Part shown: one piece after another, positions 1 to 7,044 of the stretch
How the letters are laid out: each line of letters begins with the position of its first letter
Position numbering within the stretch: the first letter of the stretch is position 1
Source of the DNA: Spirochaetales bacterium
GTDB lineage: Bacteria; Spirochaetota; Spirochaetia; Sphaerochaetales; Sphaerochaetaceae
Assembly: GCA_017962865.1 (NCBI GenBank)
Contig: JAGCUM010000079.1
Coordinates: forward strand, 1-12,305
DNA length: 12,305 bases
Direction: 5' to 3'
The notes under the pieces: model-generated
Database searches by the model: none
Told to the model about the DNA's origin: nothing
The model's input: only the letters and a program-made list of their open reading frames with translations
Translations under genes and position numbers: made by a program

Positions 1-1
1 G

Positions 2-319
2 TACCGCAAAAGGAGGATGGGAAAAGCCAAGGCTGCCGAGAAAGGAGAAATCAGAACCAAAATCCGTACCGGAAGGCTTTCAAGGCTCAGAAACAGACTG
101 TTCGGTCCCCTTCTCTTCTATTTCCGCTATCTGAAGAACAGAAACACTGCTGCGGGTCGGTTCATAAGATTCGAACGCAGGATGAGAAGGACCGGTATCC
201 GCAGACCTGCATATGAAACCCCGCAGGCTTTCCTTAGGCGACTGTCTCCCTCCCACCCTCAGGAAAACCTTCTGCCCCTTGCAAATGAACTTGAGATACA
301 GTTTTATGCTAAAAAATAA
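2..319 (+). CDS. C-terminal fragment of a DUF4129 / transglutaminase-type membrane protein (5' end outside window)
   Basis: The reading frame is open from base 2, so this is the tail of a longer gene. The ATG at 17 lies directly against an AGGAGG with no spacer, so it is a poor start and probably internal. The visible ~105 residues are very basic. They end in a pattern I associate with the DUF4129 domain that closes TgpA-like transglutaminase proteins: RRPAYETPQAFLRRL at about residues 62-76 of the ATG-numbered fragment, then an acidic helix ending NELEIQFYAKK. Known family members are inner-membrane proteins with several helices and an extracytoplasmic transglutaminase-like domain; none of that lies in the window. 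The gene converges on the - strand operon across the 311-396 hairpins. The assignment rests on a short motif, and another arginine-rich cytoplasmic tail could look similar. Confidence 0.5.
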   Translation, partial: YRKRRMGKAKAAEKGEIRTKIRTGRLSRLRNRLFGPLLFYFRYLKNRNTAAGRFIRFERRMRRTGIRRPAYETPQAFLRRLSPSHPQENLLPLANELEIQFYAKK

Positions 320-352
320 GCCTGAAAGACCAATTTTCAGGTCCTTCAGGCT
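311..352 (-). terminator. Rho-independent terminator of the tct operon (hairpin 1 plus T-tract)
   Basis: The stem pairs 319-326 (AGCCTGAA) with 345-352 (TTCAGGCT). After one mismatch, 328-330 pairs with 341-343, leaving a 10-nt loop at 331-340. Read on the - strand, the stem is followed by TATTTTTT (318-311), a good U-tract, so it should stop transcription coming from the dehydrogenase gene that ends at 412. The hairpin starts on the last base of the + strand gene's stop codon, but that direction has no T-run. Confidence 0.8.
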
Positions 353-358
353 GACAAA

Positions 359-396
359 TAAGCCTGAGAGCCGTTTTATCAGACATCTCAGGCTTA
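359..396. terminator. Second hairpin with a related stem between convergent genes
   Basis: A perfect 11-bp stem pairs 359-369 (TAAGCCTGAGA) with 386-396 (TCTCAGGCTTA) around a 16-nt loop. It lies 16 nt past the stop codon of the - strand dehydrogenase and just before hairpin 1. It shares the AGCCTGA core with hairpin 1. Neither side has a strong T-run; on the + strand it is followed by CATTTGAT. It may be a backup terminator for the + strand gene, or a stabiliser of the 3' end of the operon mRNA. Confidence 0.6.
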
Positions 397-411
397 CATT
401 TGATCAATCGC

Positions 412-1401
412 TTACGGGCGGAAGATCACTTTGATTGCAGTATCGTCCTTGTCAACGTAGTCGAAGCCTTCCTTGAGGTCGGCGAGCTTGAACTCTGCGT
501 TGATAAGCGGTCTGATTTTTACGCTGCCCTGGATGATGGGTCTCATGACCTCGGGGAACCAGACGTAACGCTGCTGCCATGTGTGGTGCACGAGGCAGGT
601 GTTGACGAACTCCAGTCCGTCATCGTGCCAGCGACTGATGTTCAGTGTGATCGGTGTAGTCACCCAGCTGTAGAAGACGAACTTTCCGTTGTGCTTGATC
701 ATTGCAGATGCTGCATTGAAGGACTCGGCGCTTCCGGCTGCTTCGACGACGACGTCTGCACCCACTCCGCCTGTGAGCTTCTTGACTGCTGCGACTACAT
801 CCTGCTCCTTGGGATTGAGGACCACATCGGCTCCGAGCTCCTTGGCAAGGTTCAGCTTACCCTCGAGCGGATCGACGACGATGACCTGGTATGCACCCTT
901 GAGCTTGGCGCACTGTGCGATGATCTGACCGGCAAAACCGCCGCCCATGACCACAACGGTGTCTCCGAGCTGCACGCCGGAGTTCATTCCGCTGAACATT
1001 CCGCATGCGATGGGCTCTCCGAGAGCAGCGAAATCCTTCTCAAGACCTGCAGGTGCGGGCTGGAGCTGGAAAGCCTCTGCCTTGAAGTAATCGGCATAGT
1101 TGTTGTTCCAGCCGAAAGAGATGACCTCATCACCTACCTTGTAGTCTGCAACTCTGCTTCCGACTGCAACTACTGTTCCTCCGCTCTCATGTCCGAGAAG
1201 GAACGGGAACTCGGGTGGCTGACGGAACTCGGCAGTCTGAGGCGGCATGAATCCGCGATAGAAGCTCTTGTCCGAACCGCACACTCCGCAGAGGTGGTTC
1301 TTGACGATTATGTCATTCTCTCCGCAGACCAGATCTCTCTCGATCAGCTCGATGTCATAAGGTCCGTTGAGCCTGGCGGCTCTGGTTGTAAACTTTTCCA
1401 T
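412..1401 (-). CDS. Zinc-dependent medium-chain alcohol/polyol dehydrogenase (MDR family)
   Basis: A 329-residue NAD(P)-dependent dehydrogenase of the sorbitol/threonine dehydrogenase type, expected to interconvert a secondary alcohol and a ketone in the cytoplasm. The catalytic zinc site is visible: C41 in CGVCGSD, H71-E72 in LLGHES, and E129 in LGEPIAC. The Rossmann domain starts near V150 with VMGGGFAG (151-158). Its second strand ends in an aspartate (VIVVDP, D177), which in this family favours NAD over NADP. The four-cysteine loop that holds a structural zinc in many relatives is missing: VGDEV (89-93) runs straight into SFGWNNNYADYF. The ribosome site GGGAGGGGAG lies just before the ATG, 17 bp past the stop of the aldolase gene, so it is the last gene of the operon. 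The substrate cannot be read from sequence; a sugar, polyol or sugar acid produced or used by its neighbours is likely. Confidence 0.9.
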   Translation of the reverse strand: MEKFTTRAARLNGPYDIELIERDLVCGENDIIVKNHLCGVCGSDKSFYRGFMPPQTAEFRQPPEFPFLLGHESGGTVVAVGSRVADYKVGDEVISFGWNNNYADYFKAEAFQLQPAPAGLEKDFAALGEPIACGMFSGMNSGVQLGDTVVVMGGGFAGQIIAQCAKLKGAYQVIVVDPLEGKLNLAKELGADVVLNPKEQDVVAAVKKLTGGVGADVVVEAAGSAESFNAASAMIKHNGKFVFYSWVTTPITLNISRWHDDGLEFVNTCLVHHTWQQRYVWFPEVMRPIIQGSVKIRPLINAEFKLADLKEGFDYVDKDDTAIKVIFRP

Positions 1402-1418
1402 ATCTCCCCTCCCGGAAA

Positions 1419-2462
1419 TCAGTTCTTTCTCTCTTCTGCGATGATGTCCAGTGCCTGTTTCCAGCTCTTGCGGAAGCTGGAGCAGAACAGCTCGACAGGA
1501 CCATAGTCATGATACTCCTCGGGCTTGAGAGATCCGGTGAAGTAACCTTTCCTGAAGTCGGGAAGCTTCTTGACCAGCTCGTCGATCACATCGAGCGGAA
1601 CCGGGTTGTTGAAGCACGGAACGACCGGAGCATCCTTCTCGAGGAGCTTGTCTGCTGTTCCGAGCCAGTTGATGGTGTTGGAAACCTCTCCTCCGACCCA
1701 CTCTGTGAAGTGCTGCAGGCCTCTGGCGCCGCCGTTGATCAGTTTGACCTTTCCGCCGCGCAGATCCATGTAGTATCTGACCTTCTGTGCGCAGGCCTTT
1801 CCTGCCAGATAGAGTACGTCCGGAGAAATGTCGATGTTCTCTGCCTTGACGACCTTTCCGAGATACTCGTCGAAGATACCTGCAATGTGTGAGATATAGG
1901 TCACGGGAGCCTTTCCGCAGCCTCTTGCGACACCTCTCTCATAGGCATTCAGGACATCGATTGTCTGATCCATGCTCATGACTTCAGTACAGTTGAGGGG
2001 GATTCCCTCTGCCGCACACTGCTCGATGGCTCTGATTCCGTCATCGGTTGCAGGAATCTTGATCATGATGTTCTCACCGGCCTCGCGGTTGAAGTGGGCC
2101 AGCCTCATGATTGTCTCATAGCTCTCGTCATACGGATCGCCCTGGATGCTGACGTATCCGAGCTCGCCGTTGGTAGCCTCGTAGATGGGATAGAAGATCT
2201 TGGCGATCTTGGCGACCAGCTCTCTCTGGAGCTTGACCTCGACCATCGAATCATCCTTCTCTTCCTTGAGAATCTCGCGCAGGACCTTGCGGGCCTCTTC
2301 GCTCTTTGTGGGATGAACCAGCATCTTGTATGCGAATGAAGGATTCTGGGTGCATCCGACCGCACCGGCGGCGATGGCCATGCGGGCCTCTTCCTCGGTT
2401 ACATTGTTGATCCAGAACTGTGTCGGCGTCATCGCCGCTACTCTCTTGAAATAATCTGCCAT
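1419..2462 (-). CDS. Divergent transaldolase-family (class I, Schiff-base) aldolase
   Basis: A 347-residue protein of the transaldolase/fructose-6-phosphate aldolase family, in which a lysine forms a Schiff base with a ketose donor. Family landmarks in order: CTQNPS (37-42, usually TTNPS), YVSIQGD (103-109), the Schiff-base lysine K135 in IMIKIPAT, NCTEVMSMDQ (157-166, usually N-T-S-Q), YISHIAG (189-195, usually ISPFVGR), and GGAR (244-247). Against E. coli TalB recalled from memory, K132, N154, T156, S176 and R228 are kept as K135, N157, T159, S191 and R247. D17 becomes N19, E96 becomes Q107, F178 becomes I193 and phosphate-binding R181 becomes I196. It is therefore unlikely to be the pentose-phosphate transaldolase. 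AGGAG lies 6 nt before the ATG; the upstream gene ends 25 bp away. An aldol cleavage or synthesis in the operon's pathway is the probable role. Confidence 0.85.
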   Translation of the reverse strand: MADYFKRVAAMTPTQFWINNVTEEEARMAIAAGAVGCTQNPSFAYKMLVHPTKSEEARKVLREILKEEKDDSMVEVKLQRELVAKIAKIFYPIYEATNGELGYVSIQGDPYDESYETIMRLAHFNREAGENIMIKIPATDDGIRAIEQCAAEGIPLNCTEVMSMDQTIDVLNAYERGVARGCGKAPVTYISHIAGIFDEYLGKVVKAENIDISPDVLYLAGKACAQKVRYYMDLRGGKVKLINGGARGLQHFTEWVGGEVSNTINWLGTADKLLEKDAPVVPCFNNPVPLDVIDELVKKLPDFRKGYFTGSLKPEEYHDYGPVELFCSSFRKSWKQALDIIAEERKN

Positions 2463-2487
2463 AATTAACTCCTATTGCCTGACCGCA

Positions 2488-3861
2488 TCAAAGCTGCAGG
2501 CCCTTCGTAAAGAACTCATAAGCATCCGAAAGAGCAGGATCTATGCGGACCTTGTCCTCGGTGATGAACTCACCCTTCTTGATGTCTGCCGTAACCTCTG
2601 CCCAGTTGAGCAGGTAGAAAGGAAGCACTCCGGCGGGAACCTTGTCCTTCTCATAGAGCTGCGGTGTGACGTTCTCGATGGTGTGATGATGACCCTCGAC
2701 CTTGAGAGTGGAACCCTTCTTCATGTCGACCTCGACCTTACCGACCATCACGGAAACCTGACGGCAGCTCTTGTGCAGCCCGATTCCCAGGAAGTCCATC
2801 AGAAGGATCGATGCGGGAGTCTCGACTCCGAGGAAGTGGTACGGCCAGTAGATGCAGGCATACTTGCCGCTCTTGCCGACGACGTGGCCCTTGCCCCTGA
2901 GAAGTTCCCAAGTCTGCTCATCATTGCATCTGACGATGACGAACTCACCGCCGCCGAAGCTGACCTCATCGGTATATCTGTAGTCGTAGAAGACATCCAC
3001 GACTCCGGTCTCCTTCAGGATTCCGCCATCCTCTTCGGGGATGAAGATATCTGCAAGTTCGGTGATGCGTGCCACCGGATAGTTGAGCTCGATTGCCGCA
3101 GGCTTGAGGCCCGTGACGTTTGAAACCAGGTTCATCTCACAGAGGTCTGCGGAGATGGGACCGAGCATGCTCTTGAGAAGCTCGTATCTTGCCTTGAGGG
3201 TCTCGACACCCTTGAACTCCCTGTACTTTGCAAGCTCGGGAATCACTGCCGACGGCTTCTCCTCGAGATAGGTGATCTCGCAGGTTGCGGGATTGAAGAT
3301 GATGTCGTTCTCGCTGGACTTGCCGGCACAGACGATCTCAAGACCCAGAGCTCTTGCCCATGAGCAGAGGTCTGCGAGGTTCCTCGGCTGGTCGCCGTTT
3401 GCCAGTGTGTAGATGACACCGTTCTCCTGAGCCAGTCTGGTGAGGTACGGACCGCAGACGCTGTCTGTCTCCTTCGAGACCATGCAGACGTTGATTCCGT
3501 TCCTGATGGCCAGAGCTGCAGCCGATGAGGAGAGGTCAACCTTTCCCGTGCACTCGACAACCGTGTTCAGTCCTGCACCCACAATGAGTCTGTAGTCGCT
3601 GACAACAAGAATATCATTCGGGCCACATGCCTTCACATCATCGCCTGTTTCACAAACCTTGATGAGTTTTTCATCGTATCCTACCTTCTTGAGGACATCG
3701 ACACACTCCTCCGGGTGGCGTGAACAGATAAGTCTGAGCGAGCACTGCGGGGTATAGAGCAGCTGGACGACGATGGTGTAACCGTAGCCTCTCGTTGCTC
3801 CTATGATTCCGACCTTTGTCTTCTGGCCGGCGAATTTGTCTTCAATGTATGAATAATCCAT
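2488..3861 (-). CDS. COG4091-type NAD(P)-dependent oxidoreductase with C-terminal SAF domain (homoserine-dehydrogenase-like / DXR-II-like)
   Basis: A 457-residue protein matching the layout of the 'predicted homoserine dehydrogenase with SAF domain' family. A Rossmann fold opens with KVGIIGATRGYG (16-27). VVECTGKVDL (101-110) and NVCMVSKETD (124-133) form the second half of the nucleotide-binding domain. YTLANGDQPRNL (151-162) and EIVCAGK (175-181) follow. The catalytic/dimer domain includes NVTGLKP (248-254), GGGEFVIV (303-310) and YWPYHFLGVETP (338-349). The SAF domain covers about 365-445. The family includes the Brucella DXR-like enzyme DRL, which makes 2-C-methyl-D-erythritol 4-phosphate by reductive isomerisation, so members need not act on homoserine. 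No amino-acid pathway genes are nearby. GGAGAAGAACC precedes the ATG, and the tctA stop is 12 bp upstream. The family call is firm; the reaction is unknown, with oxidation or reductoisomerisation of a sugar-like substrate most plausible. Confidence 0.85.
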   Translation of the reverse strand: MDYSYIEDKFAGQKTKVGIIGATRGYGYTIVVQLLYTPQCSLRLICSRHPEECVDVLKKVGYDEKLIKVCETGDDVKACGPNDILVVSDYRLIVGAGLNTVVECTGKVDLSSSAAALAIRNGINVCMVSKETDSVCGPYLTRLAQENGVIYTLANGDQPRNLADLCSWARALGLEIVCAGKSSENDIIFNPATCEITYLEEKPSAVIPELAKYREFKGVETLKARYELLKSMLGPISADLCEMNLVSNVTGLKPAAIELNYPVARITELADIFIPEEDGGILKETGVVDVFYDYRYTDEVSFGGGEFVIVRCNDEQTWELLRGKGHVVGKSGKYACIYWPYHFLGVETPASILLMDFLGIGLHKSCRQVSVMVGKVEVDMKKGSTLKVEGHHHTIENVTPQLYEKDKVPAGVLPFYLLNWAEVTADIKKGEFITEDKVRIDPALSDAYEFFTKGLQL

Positions 3862-3873
3862 GGTTCTTCTCCA

Positions 3874-5385
3874 TCAGGCTTTCTTTGCCTTGGACTTCTT
3901 CACGATGTTCATGACAACCGGAGCAAGGCAGAGGATCAGGGTGATTCCCAGGAACACTGCCGAAATCGGCTTCTGGACAAAGATCAGAAGGTTGCAGTTC
4001 GAAATCTCGAGGGCCTGACGCGCCTTGAGCTCGAAGATAGGTCCGAGAACGAAGGCAAGCACTATCGGAGCCATCGGGTATCCGCTCTTCTTCATGTAGT
4101 AGGCGGCGACACCGGAGGCGATCATGACCCAGACATCGAAGATGCTGTTTCCGACCGAATAGGATCCGATGACACAGACTCCGATGATGATCGGTGCCAG
4201 AATCTTCTTGGGAACCTTCAGGATTCTCATCAGGATTGGGATTACGAGGATTCCGCCGAGGACACACATGATGTTTCCGATGTACATGGATGCGGTCATA
4301 CCCCAGACGAACTCGGCTTCCTGTTCATAAAGAAGCGGACCGGGCTTGAGACCCCAGGCCTGGAGTCCTCCGAGAAGGACGGCAGTGGTCGAGGATCCGG
4401 GAATTCCGAGAGCCAGAAGAGGTACGAAAGCACCTGCGGCTGCAGCATTGTTTGCTGCCTCGGAAGCCGAAACTCCCTCGAGGACACCGGTTCCCATCTC
4501 GTTCTTGTAGCGACCGATCTTCTTTTCCATGATGTATGAAAGGAAGGCGCCTGTCGTTCCGCCTGCTCCGGGAAGGAAACCGACGAACATACCGAGAACG
4601 GCACTTCTGATCATGACGGGCAGAAGCTGCAGGAAGCGCTTGAAGCTGTAGAAGCTGTCGCGGATGCGGAGCTTTCCGGCATAGTCGTGCTCTTTCTTGT
4701 TGGGATCCTCGGGCTCAAGCATTTCCATGACCTGGCTCAGACCGAACATTCCGATTACGAGAGGAATGAAGTTGATACCGGCAAGGAGCTGCATGCTTCC
4801 GAATGTGTATCTGAAGTGGTTGGAGCTCTGGTCGATTCCGATCGTCGAAAGCAGGACACCGATACCGGTCGCAATCAGACAGGTAATCGGATCATCGCCC
4901 AGGAGCCAACCGATCGAGGTCAGAGCCATGAAGACCAGGGAGGCAAGCTCGGCAGGACCGAACTTCAGGCCGACCTTGGCCAGTGTCGGACCCATGGCCG
5001 TGAGGAACAGGATTCCCACGAAACCGCCGACGAATGATGAAATGTTTGCATTGAAGAGAGCCTGACCGGCATGTCCCTTCTTGGTAAGGGGATATCCGTC
5101 AAGGCTTGTCATGACAGCGGAACTGTCACCGGGGATGTTCAGCAGGATGGCGCTGTAAGCACCGCCGAACATGTTTCCGTAGTAGATACCTGCCAGCATG
5201 ATGATACCGGTCGTGGGGTTCATCTTGTATGTCATCGGCAGAAGCAGGGAACATCCTGCGACGGCTCCGATGCCGGGCATGGCACCGACAAGGATTCCGA
5301 TAATTCCTCCGATGAGACAGGCAAAGAGGTTCATCGGGCTGATGGCGGTGGCAAAGCCCTGCAGAAGTAGTGCAAAGTTAGACAT
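3874..5385 (-). CDS. tctA: Tripartite tricarboxylate transporter large permease subunit (TctA family)
   Basis: A 503-residue integral membrane protein, the usual TctA length, forming the main translocation channel of a TTT importer driven by an ion gradient. The family signature is clear: GAMPGIGAVAG (34-44) and YYGNMFGGAYSAILLNIPGD (68-87). The two-fold internal repeat shows as a second copy, FLPGAGGTTGA (270-280), with GIPGSSTTAVLLGG (327-340) and KPGPLLYE (347-354). About a dozen hydrophobic segments are separated by a basic/acidic loop near 223-250, and the tail is lysine-rich. GGAGGTGA lies just before the ATG. It sits 11 bp after tctB and 12 bp before the oxidoreductase gene, so it is firmly within the operon. 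TTT systems import citrate and other di- or tricarboxylates, aromatic acids or sugar acids; the substrate is set by TctC, not by this protein. Confidence 0.96.
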   Translation of the reverse strand: MSNFALLLQGFATAISPMNLFACLIGGIIGILVGAMPGIGAVAGCSLLLPMTYKMNPTTGIIMLAGIYYGNMFGGAYSAILLNIPGDSSAVMTSLDGYPLTKKGHAGQALFNANISSFVGGFVGILFLTAMGPTLAKVGLKFGPAELASLVFMALTSIGWLLGDDPITCLIATGIGVLLSTIGIDQSSNHFRYTFGSMQLLAGINFIPLVIGMFGLSQVMEMLEPEDPNKKEHDYAGKLRIRDSFYSFKRFLQLLPVMIRSAVLGMFVGFLPGAGGTTGAFLSYIMEKKIGRYKNEMGTGVLEGVSASEAANNAAAAGAFVPLLALGIPGSSTTAVLLGGLQAWGLKPGPLLYEQEAEFVWGMTASMYIGNIMCVLGGILVIPILMRILKVPKKILAPIIIGVCVIGSYSVGNSIFDVWVMIASGVAAYYMKKSGYPMAPIVLAFVLGPIFELKARQALEISNCNLLIFVQKPISAVFLGITLILCLAPVVMNIVKKSKAKKA

Positions 5386-5396
5386 TATTCACCTCC

Positions 5397-5879
5397 TCAG
5401 ATTCCGAAGATTCCGCGCGGGAACGGCACTCTGAGCCACAGTACGAACACTGCATAGAAGAACAGTGTGATTACTGCCGGAACCCAGATTGACTTGATCC
5501 ACTTGTCGTTGTTGACGAACTTCATGTAGATGAACAGGGAGACATATGTCCCTATCACCATACCGAATACCTTGATAAGTACTATTGCAAGGGCTGCGAC
5601 CACTGCGGGAAGCAGCGGCTTCAGCTTAACGAGGATTTCCAGGAAAGAAGCCTTCTGCTTCCCTTCTGCAGCCAGTTCCTGTCTGGCGTGGGAATAGGCT
5701 TTTATGTCCCTGATAAGTTTCACGACTGAGAACAGAAGGACGATTCCTCCGAAGACGGTGGGGATGAATCCTGTGTCGGCAGACACTCCGGGAATCCACA
5801 TTCCGTACTCGAAGATGCCCATGAACATCCAGAGACATGAAACAATAATCAGCAACACTGAAATGACAATTCTAAGCAT
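5397..5879 (-). CDS. tctB: Tripartite tricarboxylate transporter small permease subunit (TctB family)
   Basis: A 160-residue membrane protein with four hydrophobic segments, at about 4-24, 37-56, 88-108 and 130-149, typical for TctB, the small membrane subunit paired with TctA. Between helices 2 and 3 is a charged cytoplasmic loop with many K, R and E residues. The end (FVLWLRVPFPRG, 145-156) matches the conserved C-terminal pattern of the family. The ribosome site is weak: only a GGGG about 9 nt before the ATG. Together with the hairpin at 5902-5928 this suggests tctB and tctA are made at lower levels than the binding protein. The order tctC-tctB-tctA is the usual one for TTT operons. Confidence 0.9.
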   Translation of the reverse strand: MLRIVISVLLIIVSCLWMFMGIFEYGMWIPGVSADTGFIPTVFGGIVLLFSVVKLIRDIKAYSHARQELAAEGKQKASFLEILVKLKPLLPAVVAALAIVLIKVFGMVIGTYVSLFIYMKFVNNDKWIKSIWVPAVITLFFYAVFVLWLRVPFPRGIFGI

Positions 5880-5901
5880 TTTTGATTACCCCATTTCAAA
5901 A

Positions 5902-5928
5902 ATGCCGCTGCGTTTCAGGCAGCGGCAT
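5902..5928 (-). terminator. Intercistronic hairpin between tctC and tctB (attenuator or mRNA stabiliser)
   Basis: A perfect 10-bp GC-rich stem pairs 5902-5911 (ATGCCGCTGC) with 5919-5928 (GCAGCGGCAT) around a 7-nt loop. It begins 17 nt after the tctC stop. On the - strand it is followed by only four T's, then GAAATGG, so it should be a leaky terminator or a block to 3' exonucleases. On the + strand it is followed by GAATTCTTTTTT, which looks more like a true terminator, but no + strand gene ends here. Confidence 0.7.
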
Positions 5929-5945
5929 GAATTCTTTTTTCCGGA

Positions 5946-6908
5946 TTAAAGAGCACCGGCCTTCTTTGCGGTCTCAAGGAGCATCTTCTCGTTCTCGAGG
6001 TAGAATGTCCTGTAGTCATCGCAGTTCATGTAACGGTTGACGATACCGTTCTGATCGCAGTAGTTCTGCCACTTCTCGGAAGCACAGACCTTTGCGAATG
6101 TATCGGACCACCAGAGCTGAGCTTCTCTGCTCATGCCGGCACCTGCGAGCATTCCGCGGGAGAAGTAGTAGACAAGTCCGGAGTAGCCCATCTCGACGAA
6201 TGTGGGAGCATCCTGGAACGGAGCAACTACTCTCTCTTCAGCCATTGTTGCGATAGCCTTGAGCTGGCCGCCCTCTACGAGACCGGCACACTCGGACGGG
6301 TTGAACATACCGAACTCGATGTGTCCGCCGAGGATAGCTGTTGCAATCTCACCTGCGCTGTTGAAGTAGACTGTGTTGAACTGTGAGCCTGTGGCTTCGT
6401 TGATGTTGTAGACACAAACCTTGTCGATGTCGTCAGCACAACCGACTGTGAGGGTCATCGGATTGGCCTTTGAAGCCTCGAGAGCCTGCTGGTATGTCTG
6501 GTACGGGCTGTCAGCCTTTGTTACGAAAAGAACGTTGTCAACGCCGACTGATGCGAGCATTGTGAAGTTGTCCTTGGGGATTGTACCGGCCTTGTTTCCA
6601 CCGACTGTGTGACCATCGTTGATTGTGAAGATGGTGTAGTTGGGATCTGACTTGGAGTTGACATAAGCCTGTCCGACAGAACCGGATCCGCCGCCCTTGT
6701 TAACGGGGATGAGAGTCTGGTCTGTGAGCTTGAGGTCCTGGATGATCTCAATGAGAAGGCGACCCATGATGTCGCTTCCGCCGCCGGCAGATGCCGGGAT
6801 GACCAGTTCGATTGACTGTGAGGGATATGTTGCCTCACCTGCTGCGTTGGCAAACACGAATGTCATTGCGCTGATGAGCACAAGAGCAAAAATAACAAAA
6901 CGTTTCAT
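5946..6908 (-). CDS. tctC: Tripartite tricarboxylate transporter substrate-binding protein (TctC / Bug family)
   Basis: A 320-residue exported binding protein that captures the substrate and delivers it to TctAB. I place the start at 6908: AGGAGG at 6916-6921 sits at ideal distance, and the product begins with a clean signal peptide (MKRF, a hydrophobic core of about 15 residues, then FANA, with cleavage likely before AGEA). An in-frame ATG at 6950 would add 14 residues ahead of the signal peptide and is not preferred. The mature protein opens with YPSQSIELVIPASAGGGSD (27-45), the hallmark of TctC/Bug proteins, followed by GGGSGSVGQ (71-79) and a ligand-domain hinge. No lipobox cysteine follows the signal peptide, so it should be a soluble periplasmic protein. 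As first gene of the operon, directly behind a sigma-54 promoter, it is probably the most abundantly made product. The ligand is unknown. Confidence 0.94.
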   Translation of the reverse strand: MKRFVIFALVLISAMTFVFANAAGEATYPSQSIELVIPASAGGGSDIMGRLLIEIIQDLKLTDQTLIPVNKGGGSGSVGQAYVNSKSDPNYTIFTINDGHTVGGNKAGTIPKDNFTMLASVGVDNVLFVTKADSPYQTYQQALEASKANPMTLTVGCADDIDKVCVYNINEATGSQFNTVYFNSAGEIATAILGGHIEFGMFNPSECAGLVEGGQLKAIATMAEERVVAPFQDAPTFVEMGYSGLVYYFSRGMLAGAGMSREAQLWWSDTFAKVCASEKWQNYCDQNGIVNRYMNCDDYRTFYLENEKMLLETAKKAGAL

Positions 6909-6966
6909 TGTTGTTCCTCCTTTTGGACTAATGAAAGCCGGTTTCTGCACCGACGATTTCTAAGTA

Positions 6967-6981
6967 GCAAATTCCGTGCCA
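6967..6981 (-). promoter_or_regulatory. Sigma-54 (-24/-12) promoter of the tctCBA operon
   Basis: On the - strand this reads TGGCACG-GAAT-TTGC, a full match to the sigma-54 consensus TGGCACG-N4-TTGC, and the next base (T) also fits. The GG is at 6980-6979 and the GC at 6968-6967. Transcription should start near 6955, giving a leader of about 47 nt before the tctC ATG at 6908. Sigma-54 promoters need an AAA+ activator, and the gene directly upstream encodes one with an intact GAFTGA loop. Confidence 0.93.
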
Positions 6982-7023
6982 AGCGGTTAATCAGACGAAA
7001 TAAGGAGGTTAACGATGGTGAAC

Positions 7024-7041
7024 TGTAGCAAAACTGCTACA
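7024..7041. promoter_or_regulatory. Activator-binding palindrome, promoter-proximal site
   Basis: A perfect inverted repeat, TGTAGCA-AAAC-TGCTACA, with 7-bp arms and a 4-bp spacer. Its centre is about 78 bp upstream of the predicted sigma-54 transcription start, in the usual range for enhancer sites of sigma-54 activators. It has the same architecture as the neighbouring palindrome. The likely binder is the Fis-type helix-turn-helix of the adjacent regulator. Confidence 0.85.
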
Positions 7042-7044
7042 CTC

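Noticed and set aside
400..1506. Long + strand open frame (368 codons) opposite the zinc dehydrogenase gene
   Set aside because: It is the antisense shadow of a gene with clear zinc and Rossmann motifs, has no ribosome site, no family resemblance, and runs through the terminator side of the operon.
3842..4267. - strand frame of 141 codons spanning the end of tctA and the start of the oxidoreductase
   Set aside because: It is an out-of-frame, arginine/proline-rich translation inside tctA on the same strand, overlapping two well-supported genes.
6909..6950. Upstream ATG at 6950 as the tctC start
   Set aside because: It would put 14 residues ahead of a standard signal peptide and bypass the AGGAGG at 6916-6921, which sits correctly for the ATG at 6908.
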